The notes beneath the pieces are model-generated. The model had not been told where the DNA came from. It searched no databases and saw only the letters and a program-made list of their open reading frames with translations. Shown here piece after piece: positions 1 to 6,764 of a stretch of 14,684 nucleotides of DNA (positions are counted from its first letter, which is position 1; every line of letters begins with the position of its first letter). The stretch comes from Alphaproteobacteria bacterium UBA6149. GTDB taxonomy: Bacteria > Pseudomonadota > Alphaproteobacteria > Rickettsiales > UBA998. Made by a program: the position numbers and the translations under genes. The stretch covers positions 1 through 14,684 of the forward strand of contig DIUV01000024.1 in the NCBI GenBank assembly GCA_002423155.1, given 5' to 3'.

Positions 1-17
1 CTCTCCCAGAGGGAGAG
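1..17. repeat. Short GC-rich hairpin at the window edge
   Basis: A perfect 7-bp inverted repeat, CTCTCCC-AGA-GGGAGAG, lies 50 bases past the end of hpt. It is followed by a G-run (18-21). It could be part of a dispersed intergenic repeat or a terminator stem for the minus-strand hpt transcript. No T-run can be seen because the window ends here. Nothing else is recognisable in 1-66 except the 13-mer at 49-61. Confidence 0.4.
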
Positions 18-48
18 GGGGCAGTCCGCATTTCATTGTTAATAGCAC

Positions 49-61
49 TGTCGTGTAGCTT
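49..61. repeat. 13-mer shared with 12614-12626
   Basis: TGTCGTGTAGCTT occurs here and again, identical and in the same orientation, at 12614-12626. Each copy lies just past the stop codon of a minus-strand gene: 5 bases from hpt and 9 bases from the CitE-like gene. It may be the edge of a small dispersed repeat or a 3'-end signal. Confidence 0.4.
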
Positions 62-66
62 GGAGA

Positions 67-618
67 TTAGCCAAAATAAGCAATATACGGTAGTTCGCGG
101 TAGTTATTCGCATAATCCAGCCCAAAACCTACCACGAAATAATCAGGAATTACGAATCCGACAAAGTCTGTTTTTATGCCCGTAGTGGATTTGCCAGGTT
201 TTTCTAACAATACTGCGGAAGATACTCGCTTTGCACCACGATTCTTAATAATATCCTGCGCACAATTAAGTGTGTTGCCTGACTCTAAAATATCATCAAT
301 TATCAATATATCACGTCCTTGCACATTGGTGCTTAAATCGCGGATAATTTCTACTTTGCCTGATGATTTTGTGTCGTCGCCATAGCTGGATAAAGTCATA
401 AAATCTACCTGTAACTTACAACCAGCATCATGCAAAGCACGTACCAAATCTGCCGCAAAAACAAAGCTACCTTTTAATAAGGCAACCACGGTAAAATCAT
501 GCGGAAATTGTTGGCTTATCTGATTCGCTAATTCTTTTATGCGCAAATCTATATCCGCAGCAGAATAAAGAATGGTTAAATTAGAATTGTCAGTGTTAAT
601 CATGGCTTGCGTCGCCAT
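67..618 (-). CDS. hpt: Hypoxanthine phosphoribosyltransferase
   Basis: Purine salvage enzyme of the cytosol. It transfers the phosphoribosyl group of PRPP to hypoxanthine (often also guanine), giving IMP or GMP. The 183-residue protein has the family landmarks: LLKGS at about residues 47-51, the PRPP-binding loop DILIIDDILESGNTL at about 103-117, and the base/metal-binding tail VVGFGLDYANNYRELPYI at about 162-179. Length is normal for the family. Two starts are possible. ATG at 618 is preceded by TTGGAATT, much like the TTGGATT before the upstream gene's ATG. ATG at 603 would overlap the upstream stop as ATGA, a classic coupled arrangement. Either way hpt overlaps the end of the MJ0042 protein gene and is probably co-transcribed with it. 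Identity is secure; only the start is uncertain. Confidence 0.95.
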   Translation of the reverse strand: MATQAMINTDNSNLTILYSAADIDLRIKELANQISQQFPHDFTVVALLKGSFVFAADLVRALHDAGCKLQVDFMTLSSYGDDTKSSGKVEIIRDLSTNVQGRDILIIDDILESGNTLNCAQDIIKNRGAKRVSSAVLLEKPGKSTTGIKTDFVGFVIPDYFVVGFGLDYANNYRELPYIAYFG

Positions 619-1814
619 AATTCCAATCTGTTACCCACATCAATCAAAAAAGCATATTCACTATTTACGAAGTGACTATCAATTTTGCCAGTATCAAACT
701 CCAGTTTTTCCCCCGGTGCAATCGAGCCGACTCTTGGCGGAAATGGCCAAGATTGCAAAACTTTTCCATTTTTATTAATCATGATAATACTTAAATTAGG
801 AATTTTACGCATATCCCCCGTAGTATTAATAACTGCACCACTAATATTATAACGATTTTTAGAGCCCAAAGGCGTATTGGTCATTTTTATATTGGCGAGC
901 TTTATGCCATTGCTATCATGTATTCCTAAAGAATCATAAAATCCGCTCAGTGCAGGAATTTCTTTGCGCAGATCATCCGCCCAAGTGAATAAAGATGTGC
1001 CCACAAATAATAAGAAAGATGCTGCTAATGCCGCACAAAACGGCCAGTATCTACGACGCGCACTCGCAGAGCCTTCCGTTGGCAATGCACGCTCAGCAGC
1101 AAAAGAAATATTGGGGCTATCTTGTAGATTGTCGCTATTGCCAAAATCATAATTACTCCCTTTATTATCCTGATTATTAACAGTAAGAACGGGTACAAAT
1201 ACAGGAGCTAATCCTGGTATGGGAGCAAAATTATCTTCGTTATTTTTTTTGAGTGTTATATCTGAGTCAATAGTTTCTAAAATAGATGTGGCAAAATCTT
1301 CTTCTTTTTTATCCTTAGTTTCTTCCAATGCTGAAATATCTTCGGGTAAAGTTTCGACTAATAAATTTTCAGTAGATAAACTTTCATCTGATAAAGCCAG
1401 ATCTTCTTCTGAGAATTTGTTTTGCTCAGCGATTATTTCTACCTCTGTTGATTTATCATCAGAAATATTTTCTTCTAAAACAATATCTGATTTATCTGTA
1501 GTGTCATCCTCTAAGTTAGACGCTGCCAACAAAGACTCACTTCCAAAATCATCTTCTATCTCATCGTCAACAGATGCCGAAAAAGCACTAACAAAATCAT
1601 GTACTTCTTCATGTACTTCTTCAGCTATGTTTTTTTCTTCATTATTTTTTTGTTCTTCAGAAGAAAAAGTTTCCGGGAGAGTTTCATCAATTAAATCATG
1701 CGCATAAGCGAACCATTCATTTTTACAAGTGGCACAGCGAACTTCACGCCCATCGCCAATAGCCTGGGCAGATACGCGGAATTTAGATGAACAATTGTGA
1801 CACTGTAATAACAT
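600..1814 (-). CDS. MJ0042 zinc-finger / DUF3426 membrane protein
   Basis: Single-pass membrane protein of unknown function, common in proteobacteria. Residues 1-38 form an MJ0042-type zinc ribbon with two CxxC pairs (C5/C8 and C27/C30). A long, strongly acidic, Ser-rich stretch without obvious fold follows (about 45-215). One membrane segment lies at about 257-280 (sequence near YWPFCAALAASFLLFVGTS). The C-terminal part (about 300-404) resembles DUF3426, with an ISGAVINTTGD motif and a PFPPRVGSIAPGE loop. This layout suggests a cytoplasmic zinc ribbon and a periplasmic DUF3426 domain. It is the first gene of a pair with hpt, whose start overlaps its end. A 12-bp tandem duplication lies in the acidic region. 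The family is recognised with good confidence; no function can be assigned. Confidence 0.85.
   Translation of the reverse strand: MLLQCHNCSSKFRVSAQAIGDGREVRCATCKNEWFAYAHDLIDETLPETFSSEEQKNNEEKNIAEEVHEEVHDFVSAFSASVDDEIEDDFGSESLLAASNLEDDTTDKSDIVLEENISDDKSTEVEIIAEQNKFSEEDLALSDESLSTENLLVETLPEDISALEETKDKKEEDFATSILETIDSDITLKKNNEDNFAPIPGLAPVFVPVLTVNNQDNKGSNYDFGNSDNLQDSPNISFAAERALPTEGSASARRRYWPFCAALAASFLLFVGTSLFTWADDLRKEIPALSGFYDSLGIHDSNGIKLANIKMTNTPLGSKNRYNISGAVINTTGDMRKIPNLSIIMINKNGKVLQSWPFPPRVGSIAPGEKLEFDTGKIDSHFVNSEYAFLIDVGNRLELWRRKP
1598..1621. repeat. Two perfect tandem copies of a 12-bp unit
   Basis: CATGTACTTCTT is repeated back to back inside the MJ0042 protein gene, producing the in-frame doubled peptide EEVHEEVH in its acidic linker. 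It probably arose by slippage and is tolerated because the region looks disordered. Confidence 0.8.
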
Positions 1815-1863
1815 AATCCAAATGATAAGCGAGTATTACAATAAATGAAACAGTTTTTTGCAG

Positions 1864-2643
1864 CTATTCTATTTCTAATAAAACCGGCACATGATCTGAA
1901 GGGGAATTCCAGTTGCGAACTTCGCGTAAAGTCTGGCAGATGCGCAGATTTTTTTGCAAATCAGGCGTTACCCAGATATGATCTAACCTCCGCCCACGAT
2001 TGGATTTTTCCCAATCCTTGTTGCGATAACTCCACCAGCTATAAAGTTTTTCATTCTCGGGCACAAAATGCCGCGCACTATCCACCCATCCAGAAATTTT
2101 TTGTAATTTATTGAGATTTTCCACCTCAATCGGCGTGTGACTCACTACAGCTAATAGTTGTTTATGTGACCAGACATCATTCTCTAGGGGTGCGATATTT
2201 AAGTCACCTAATAAAATATTTTTTTCTTGTTTATTCTCCGACCAATCCTGCATGGTTGCCAAGAACTGCAACTTATCCGCAAATTTCTTATTTTCCACCA
2301 CATCGGGAATATCTCCCCCTGCGGGAACATAAAAATTGCTTATGCGCACTCCATTAGGCAGCACCGCTGAAATATGCCGTTTTTCTTCATTTTGCAAAAT
2401 ATCAATAATTTCCACCCCCGACAAAGGCAGACGGGACAAAATCGCAACCCCATTATAAGATTTTTGCCCACTAAAAGCAAAATCCGTAAACCCCATAGCT
2501 CGCAAAGCCAATTCGGGAAACAACCCATCTTCCACCTTAGTTTCTTGCAGGCACAAAACATCAGGTTGTACCATCTGCACCAATTTTTCTACCAAGGGCA
2601 GCCGTAAGCGAAGGGAATTTATATTCCAACTGATTATTTTCAT
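1864..2643 (-). CDS. xth: Exodeoxyribonuclease III
   Basis: DNA repair enzyme of the exonuclease III/AP endonuclease (EEP) family. It cleaves abasic sites and removes blocked 3' ends in base excision repair. The 259-residue length is typical. Motifs in order: WNINSLR near the N-terminus, LQETKVED with the metal-binding Glu, FYVPAGGD with the active-site Tyr, GDLNIAP with catalytic Asp and Asn, RLDHIWVT, and the C-terminal SDHVP with the catalytic His. The open frame extends to a GTG at 2655, but ATG at 2643 begins the conserved MKIISWN sequence and has a GTGGGAAA element about 5-12 bases upstream, so it is chosen. It is divergent from the glycine-zipper genes and separated from the downstream MJ0042 gene by about 50 bases. 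XthA and ExoA subgroups are not distinguished here. Confidence 0.93.
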   Translation of the reverse strand: MKIISWNINSLRLRLPLVEKLVQMVQPDVLCLQETKVEDGLFPELALRAMGFTDFAFSGQKSYNGVAILSRLPLSGVEIIDILQNEEKRHISAVLPNGVRISNFYVPAGGDIPDVVENKKFADKLQFLATMQDWSENKQEKNILLGDLNIAPLENDVWSHKQLLAVVSHTPIEVENLNKLQKISGWVDSARHFVPENEKLYSWWSYRNKDWEKSNRGRRLDHIWVTPDLQKNLRICQTLREVRNWNSPSDHVPVLLEIE

Positions 2644-2740
2644 AGGGTTTCCCACTTGAATTGTAATGAAATTGTAACTTTTAGATATGATAGTGGCATG
2701 CTATAGTTAAGCTGTCATTATAAGTATAGGGTTTTTGTAT

Positions 2741-3238
2741 ATGTTTGAAGATTTTGATGGAATAGGCGATTACGACGCTGTTAACTATATAATGATGAAG
2801 AATGAGCAAAAATTAAATGATTTGCGTGAGCGTGCTCGAGTTATAGAAAAAAATACTGGGATTGATCCTAAAAGTTTCTATGAATTTTGCAAAGAGAACC
2901 CTATCAAAGAACATAATCTAATCGCCAACATGAGTGTTGGCGGAACAATTGGTGCCGTAACTGGAGCAATTGGTGCAAGAATTATAGATAAATCAACAGT
3001 GAATGGTCTGGTTATTGGTGGCTTTGCGGGCGGAATATTAGGTGCATTGATTGAAGATAAAAATACAGATCGTCAAAAACATATCAAAAACTACGAATTA
3101 TATTTAAACAAACTTGAAAAAGACAATCCACGAAAACCAGCAACCGAAACACATCAGACTGGTTATACAGAAAAATTTGGTGATAAAATTCTGTCTAATC
3201 GCCAAAAACAATTAACCAGTCATGGATATAATAAGTAA
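2741..3238 (+). CDS. Glycine-zipper membrane protein, hypothetical
   Basis: No known family is recognised. The 165-residue product has a charged, probably helical N-terminus (about 1-58). Two glycine-rich hydrophobic segments follow, LIANMSVGGTIGAVTGAIGA and TVNGLVIGGFAGGILGALI, with GxxxG-type spacing typical of a packed membrane hairpin. A charged linker and the C-terminal motif FGDKILSNRQKQL complete it. That tail recurs in the next gene, so the two are probably distant paralogues. ATG at 2741 is chosen over the TTG at 2735 because an AGGG element lies about 9 bases upstream. It starts a likely two-gene plus-strand unit between core genes xth and gyrB, which suggests accessory origin. Possible roles include a small membrane effector, a lysis-type protein or a structural membrane protein; none is supported directly. 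Confidence 0.7.
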   Translation: MFEDFDGIGDYDAVNYIMMKNEQKLNDLRERARVIEKNTGIDPKSFYEFCKENPIKEHNLIANMSVGGTIGAVTGAIGARIIDKSTVNGLVIGGFAGGILGALIEDKNTDRQKHIKNYELYLNKLEKDNPRKPATETHQTGYTEKFGDKILSNRQKQLTSHGYNK

Positions 3239-3271
3239 CAGTGAAGCAAAGAAAACAATAAGGTAAATTTG

Positions 3272-3622
3272 TTGAAGAATACGGAAAAAACTGAAAACAT
3301 CATCAGTGGAGCGGTAATCGGTGGAATGATTGGTGTGCCATTAGTAGGCATTATTTCCAGTTTTATTAAAAAAATAAGCCATACAGACAATATGATTTAT
3401 GCCTATATTTTAGGAGGATTGGGCGGAGGCTTAATCGGAGGATTATGTGGGGCTTTTACGAATAAAAAACAACATAACAATCAAGAAATTAACTCAGATG
3501 ATATGTTTAGCTCTACGGAAACAAAAATCACCGATAAAGCACATATAAATAATAAAAATTTTGGCGATATTGTTTTATCTGCCCGTCAGGAACAATTATC
3601 CCAATCAGGGCATAGTATATAA
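3272..3622 (+). CDS. Second glycine-zipper membrane protein, hypothetical
   Basis: No known family is recognised. The roughly 116-residue product repeats the layout of the gene before it but lacks that gene's charged N-terminal domain. It has two hydrophobic glycine-rich segments, IISGAVIGGMIGVPLVGII and AYILGGLGGGLIGGLCGAF. A polar linker and the tail FGDIVLSARQEQL follow, matching the neighbour's tail at F-G-D-x-x-L-S-x-R-Q-x-Q-L. There is no ATG near the start: tandem TTG codons lie at 3269 and 3272, with AAGG about 5-8 bases upstream. TTG 3272 is preferred on spacing. The gene begins 33 bases after its neighbour's stop, so co-transcription is likely. Its last 18 bases overlap the convergent toxin gene, with no terminator visible between them. 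Confidence 0.65.
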   Translation: MKNTEKTENIISGAVIGGMIGVPLVGIISSFIKKISHTDNMIYAYILGGLGGGLIGGLCGAFTNKKQHNNQEINSDDMFSSTETKITDKAHINNKNFGDIVLSARQEQLSQSGHSI

Positions 3623-3892
3623 ATTTTTTAAATCCCGATAAAAATTTTCATGAGTTCCCAGAGATAATAAAGTTAAAACCAACTCCCCATTATCATAACA
3701 ATAAGCTAATAATGCTAGTTGATTAATCATCTGAAATTTATAAACATAATCACCAGATAAATCACCTTTTTTCAATTCACCTGCTTCAGGATTATCCATT
3801 AGATAATGAATGATTTTATCAAGTTCATATTTTTGATTGTTATGAAGTTTTTTAACAGTTTTGCTAAATGATTTTGTCTGAATTATTTTCAT
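3605..3892 (-). CDS. RelE/ParE-superfamily toxin
   Basis: Likely toxin of a type II toxin-antitoxin pair. The 95-residue basic protein begins MKIIQTKSFSKTVKKL, a lead-in common in RelE/ParE/YafQ-like toxins. A helical hairpin (about 15-45), the strand segment DYVYKFQMINQLALLAYCYD and a C-terminal strand-and-helix stretch LVLTLLSLGTHENFYRDLKN follow. The size fits the superfamily. It starts 3 bases after the antitoxin stop, the usual antitoxin-first order. RelE-like members cleave mRNA on the ribosome and ParE-like members poison DNA gyrase; the sequence alone does not decide between them. The 3' end overlaps the convergent glycine-zipper gene by 18 bases. The pair looks intact. Confidence 0.8.
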   Translation of the reverse strand: MKIIQTKSFSKTVKKLHNNQKYELDKIIHYLMDNPEAGELKKGDLSGDYVYKFQMINQLALLAYCYDNGELVLTLLSLGTHENFYRDLKNLYTMP

Positions 3893-3895
3893 AAT

Positions 3896-4114
3896 TTAAC
3901 CAAAAACATATTCTTCCACATCACCAGACTCTGCCTCTATTTTGCTGAGCAAAATATTTTTGATGAAATCATAAGATAAATCAGGATTTTCTTCGGCAAT
4001 TTTACCAATGCGTGACCAATACTCAATCTGTTTTGGCACTGAGCGACTATAAAGATGTGCATAATTACGAGCATCCTTTATTAGTTCGTCAGATAATTTT
4101 ATTGATTGTGCCAT
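3896..4114 (-). CDS. ParD-like antitoxin
   Basis: Likely antitoxin partner of the following RelE/ParE-type toxin. The 72-residue acidic protein begins MAQSIKLSDELIKDARNYA, a short strand and helix as in ribbon-helix-helix DNA-binding antitoxins. RSVPKQIEYWSRIGKIAEEN follows and resembles the ParD-like antitoxin family. The acidic C-terminus (SKIEAESGDVEEYVFG) would bind and neutralise the toxin. The frame stays open to 4168, but ATG at 4114 is chosen because AAAGGAG lies 5 bases upstream and the preceding residues look unlike the family. A good promoter sits directly upstream and carries an inverted repeat over the -10 box, fitting autoregulation by the antitoxin. It is divergent from gyrB. 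Confidence 0.78.
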   Translation of the reverse strand: MAQSIKLSDELIKDARNYAHLYSRSVPKQIEYWSRIGKIAEENPDLSYDFIKNILLSKIEAESGDVEEYVFG

Positions 4115-4122
4115 ATGAACTC

Positions 4123-4147
4123 CTTTTGATACATTGTACGACAAAAG
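4123..4147. promoter_or_regulatory. Candidate antitoxin operator
   Basis: A 6-bp inverted repeat CTTTTG (4123-4128) / CAAAAG (4142-4147) with a 13-base spacer brackets the -10 box of the operon promoter. Position and symmetry suit a dimeric ribbon-helix-helix repressor. The arms are short, so the assignment is tentative. Confidence 0.35.
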
Positions 4148-4161
4148 GTCGCAATAAGCAA
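4133..4161 (-). promoter_or_regulatory. Sigma70-type promoter of the toxin-antitoxin operon
   Basis: Read on the minus strand, TTGCTT (4156-4161) and TACAAT (4133-4138) are separated by exactly 17 bases. The -10 box lies about 20 bases before the antitoxin start, leaving a short leader that contains the AGGAG ribosome-binding site. Confidence 0.6.
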
Positions 4162-4183
4162 TTAACAAAAATTCCCTTTGGTT

Positions 4184-4212
4184 TTGGTTAAAAATCCGCT
4201 AGAAAGAATAAC
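4184..4212 (+). promoter_or_regulatory. Weak candidate gyrB promoter
   Basis: TTGGTT (4184-4189) and AATAAC (4207-4212) have a 17-base spacer and would start transcription about 25 bases before the gyrB ATG. The match to consensus is modest. It lies back to back with the toxin-antitoxin promoter. Confidence 0.3.
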
Positions 4213-4243
4213 CAGTAGGAAATATTTTTTAAGAAGCGAAAAC

Positions 4244-6688
4244 ATGACATCGTCAGCGGTAAAACAAGTGCCTGAAAATACAGAAGAAAACATTGCTCCA
4301 GTAGCCATTAATGCAGAAGAATATGGCGCAGATTCCATTAAAGTTTTAAAAGGTCTGGAAGCGGTACGTAAACGCCCTGGTATGTATATTGGCGATACGG
4401 ATGATGGTTCAGGCTTGCACCACATGGTTTATGAGGTGGTAGATAACGCAATTGATGAGTCTTTGGCTGGGCATTGCGATAAAGTATTGGTTATTTTATA
4501 TGCGGATGGTTCTTGCTCGGTGCAGGATAATGGGCGCGGTATCCCTGTGGGTATTCATGAGGGCGAAGGCGTTTCGGCGGCGGAAGTTATTATGACCCAG
4601 CTGCATGCAGGTGGTAAATTTGACCAAAATTCTTACAAAGTATCCGGCGGATTACACGGCGTGGGTGTATCAGTAGTAAACGCATTGTCTGACTGGTTAG
4701 AACTAACCATCTGGCGTGAAGGTAAAGAGCACAAAGCTCGCTTTGAAAAAGGTGATGTGGTTGAGCATGTGCATGTTACTGGTGATGCGAACGAAAATAA
4801 GGGAACTCGGGTAAGATTTTTCCCCTCTATCAGTACTTTTGCTTTTATTGAGTTTGATTTTGCTACTCTTGAGCATCGTTTACGCGAATTAGCCTTCTTA
4901 AACTCTGGCACGCGGATTGTATTGCGTGATGAGCGCGGTGAAGAGCCCAAAGAAATTGAATTATATTATGAAGGTGGCACAAAGGCTTATGTGGAATATT
5001 TAGACCGCAGCAAACAGCCAGTACACAACACCGTATCTTTTATTGGTGAGCGCGAAGGCATCACCGTGGAAGTGGCTATGCAGTGGAATGATTCTTATCA
5101 TGAAAACATGCTGTGCTTTACCAACAATATACGCCAACGTGATGGGGGAACGCATTTACAAGGCTTCCGCGCGGCTCTTACTCGCTGCATTAACACTTAT
5201 ATGACCGAGCATGGGGCAAACAAAAAAGAAAAAATCACCCTGACTGGGGATGATGCACGTGAGGGTTTAACTTGCGTGTTATCCGTAAAACTTCCTGATC
5301 CGAAATTTTCTTCCCAGACTAAGGATAAATTAGTTTCCTCCGAAGCACGCCCAGCGGTAGAAGGTCTAATTAACGACAAATTTGCCCAATGGTTAGAAGA
5401 GCACCCAGCAGATGCTAAAAATATCATTGGCAAAATTATCGAAGCCGCCGCCGCACGAGAGGCCGCCCGCAAAGCACGCGAATTAACTCGCCGCAAAGGT
5501 GCGTTGGAAATTTCCAGCTTACCTGGAAAACTGGCGGATTGCCAAGAACGCAGCCCCGCGCTTTCTGAATTATTCCTGGTGGAGGGAGATTCCGCAGGTG
5601 GCTCCGCCAAACAAGGGCGGGATAGAAAATTCCAGGCTATTTTGCCGTTGAAGGGTAAAATTCTCAATGTTGAGCGCGCGCGTTTTGATAAAATGATTTC
5701 TTCTGCGGAAATTGGCACCTTAATCACCGCGATTGGCACCAGCATTGGGCGCGAGGATTTTAATATTGAAAAAACACGTTATCACAAAATTGTAATCATG
5801 ACCGATGCGGACGTGGATGGTTCGCATATTCGCACGCTTTTGCTAACTTTCTTCTTCCGTCAAATGCCCGAACTAATTGAGCGTGGCTATTTATATATCG
5901 CGCAGCCGCCTTTATACAAAATCAAACGCGGACAAATGGAAGCTTATTTAAAAGATGATGCCGCTTTAGAAGATTATTTGCTTAAAGCAGTGCTGGACGA
6001 TGCGTCTTTAGCTTTAGCTGGTGGTGAAATGGTAAGCGGCGCAGATTTGCGCGAAATGTTAGAAGAATGTGGAAAAATCGCCACTTATTGCCGTGCACTT
6101 GCACGTCGGGGCATTCCTTTGGCAATTGCGGAAACTGCGGCACAATCGGGCATACTTGGTTTGGCGGCAGAAAATATAAAAACCGCTAATTTCATTGAGT
6201 TGCTCAACACGCTGGATGAACATGGCGGCTGGCAAGCAGATGTGGACGGAAAAACTCTACGCGTACACCGCATTGTTCGCGGCGTAGAAGAAGTGCATAT
6301 ATTAGATGATAAAATCTTCCACTCGCGTGAGGGGAAGGAATTATTAGAAAAATCCGCTTTCTTTACGCGTTTTTTCCCAGCCCCTGCAAAAATTATCCGC
6401 AAAAATGCGGAAATTATCGCTCTTACTCCTTCGCGTTTGTTTGATGCGGTGATGGAAGCGGGTAAAAAAGGTTCCTCTATCCAACGTTTCAAAGGACTAG
6501 GTGAGATGAACCCTGACCAATTATGGGAAACTACGCTTAATCCCGAAAAACGCACGTTATTACAGGTAAAAATAACCCATTCGGAAGAAGCAGAAGAAGC
6601 ATTCTCAATGCTTATGGGCGATATAGTTGAACCACGCCGCGATTTTATTCAGCAAAATGCGCTGAAGGTGGAAAATCTGGATACTTAA
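4244..6688 (+). CDS. gyrB: DNA gyrase subunit B
   Basis: ATPase subunit of DNA gyrase, which introduces negative supercoils as GyrA2GyrB2. The 814-residue product is full length. The GHKL ATPase domain shows NAIDESLAGH (about 67-76), DNGRGIPVGIH and GGLHGVGVSVVNALS. The transducer region follows. The TOPRIM domain shows LVEGDSAGGSAKQGRDR (about 443-459) with the catalytic Glu, LPLKGKILNVERAR, and TDADVDGSHIRTL (about 519) with the metal-binding Asp pair. The C-terminal GyrB signature QRFKGLGEMNPDQLWETT lies near 745. GyrB is favoured over ParE by the TOPRIM and C-terminal sequence and the length of just over 800 residues. The frame is open from a TTG at 4178, but ATG at 4244 with AAGAAG upstream is the better start. 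It is not beside dnaA, dnaN or recF in this window. A strong terminator follows. Confidence 0.97.
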   Translation: MTSSAVKQVPENTEENIAPVAINAEEYGADSIKVLKGLEAVRKRPGMYIGDTDDGSGLHHMVYEVVDNAIDESLAGHCDKVLVILYADGSCSVQDNGRGIPVGIHEGEGVSAAEVIMTQLHAGGKFDQNSYKVSGGLHGVGVSVVNALSDWLELTIWREGKEHKARFEKGDVVEHVHVTGDANENKGTRVRFFPSISTFAFIEFDFATLEHRLRELAFLNSGTRIVLRDERGEEPKEIELYYEGGTKAYVEYLDRSKQPVHNTVSFIGEREGITVEVAMQWNDSYHENMLCFTNNIRQRDGGTHLQGFRAALTRCINTYMTEHGANKKEKITLTGDDAREGLTCVLSVKLPDPKFSSQTKDKLVSSEARPAVEGLINDKFAQWLEEHPADAKNIIGKIIEAAAAREAARKARELTRRKGALEISSLPGKLADCQERSPALSELFLVEGDSAGGSAKQGRDRKFQAILPLKGKILNVERARFDKMISSAEIGTLITAIGTSIGREDFNIEKTRYHKIVIMTDADVDGSHIRTLLLTFFFRQMPELIERGYLYIAQPPLYKIKRGQMEAYLKDDAALEDYLLKAVLDDASLALAGGEMVSGADLREMLEECGKIATYCRALARRGIPLAIAETAAQSGILGLAAENIKTANFIELLNTLDEHGGWQADVDGKTLRVHRIVRGVEEVHILDDKIFHSREGKELLEKSAFFTRFFPAPAKIIRKNAEIIALTPSRLFDAVMEAGKKGSSIQRFKGLGEMNPDQLWETTLNPEKRTLLQVKITHSEEAEEAFSMLMGDIVEPRRDFIQQNALKVENLDT

Positions 6689-6699
6689 GATTTATATAC

Positions 6700-6747
6700 A
6701 AACCTCTACAAAATATTGCTTTTGTAGAGGTTTATATATGCTTTTTT
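6700..6747 (+). terminator. Rho-independent terminator after gyrB
   Basis: A perfect 14-bp stem, AAACCTCTACAAAA (6700-6713) with TTTTGTAGAGGTTT (6720-6733), has a 6-base loop. A T-run at 6742-6747 follows after 8 bases. It sits 11 bases past the gyrB stop and also separates gyrB from the convergent cimA. The gap before the T-run is longer than ideal, and the stem could also slow transcription from the other side. Confidence 0.75.
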
Positions 6748-6764
6748 AACAAAAAAAGAATAAA

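Noticed and set aside
1219..1707. 162-residue Ser-rich open frame on the plus strand
   Set aside because: It is the antisense of the acidic Glu/Asp/Ser linker of the MJ0042 protein, which creates long open frames rich in Ser on the other strand. It has no family resemblance.
2656..2740. Promoters between xth and the first glycine-zipper gene
   Set aside because: Several TATGAT-, TATAAG- and TACAAT-like boxes occur, but none has a -35 box at acceptable spacing, so no specific promoter is called.
2741..3622. Two-peptide bacteriocin pair
   Set aside because: GxxxG motifs and pairing suggested it, but the proteins are 165 and about 116 residues, lack a double-glycine leader, and have no immunity or export genes nearby.
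4115..4168. Longer antitoxin with 18 extra N-terminal residues
   Set aside because: The extension would cover the promoter, and AAAGGAG is correctly placed only for the ATG at 4114.
4178..4243. gyrB start at TTG 4178
   Set aside because: It needs a rare start codon without a ribosome-binding site and adds 22 residues unlike the GyrB N-terminus; it also runs through the likely promoter.
5197..5745. 182-residue open frame opposite gyrB
   Set aside because: Shadow of the gyrB reading frame, whose protein is conserved throughout this stretch. The same applies to the other antisense frames over gyrB, cimA and the chemoreceptor.
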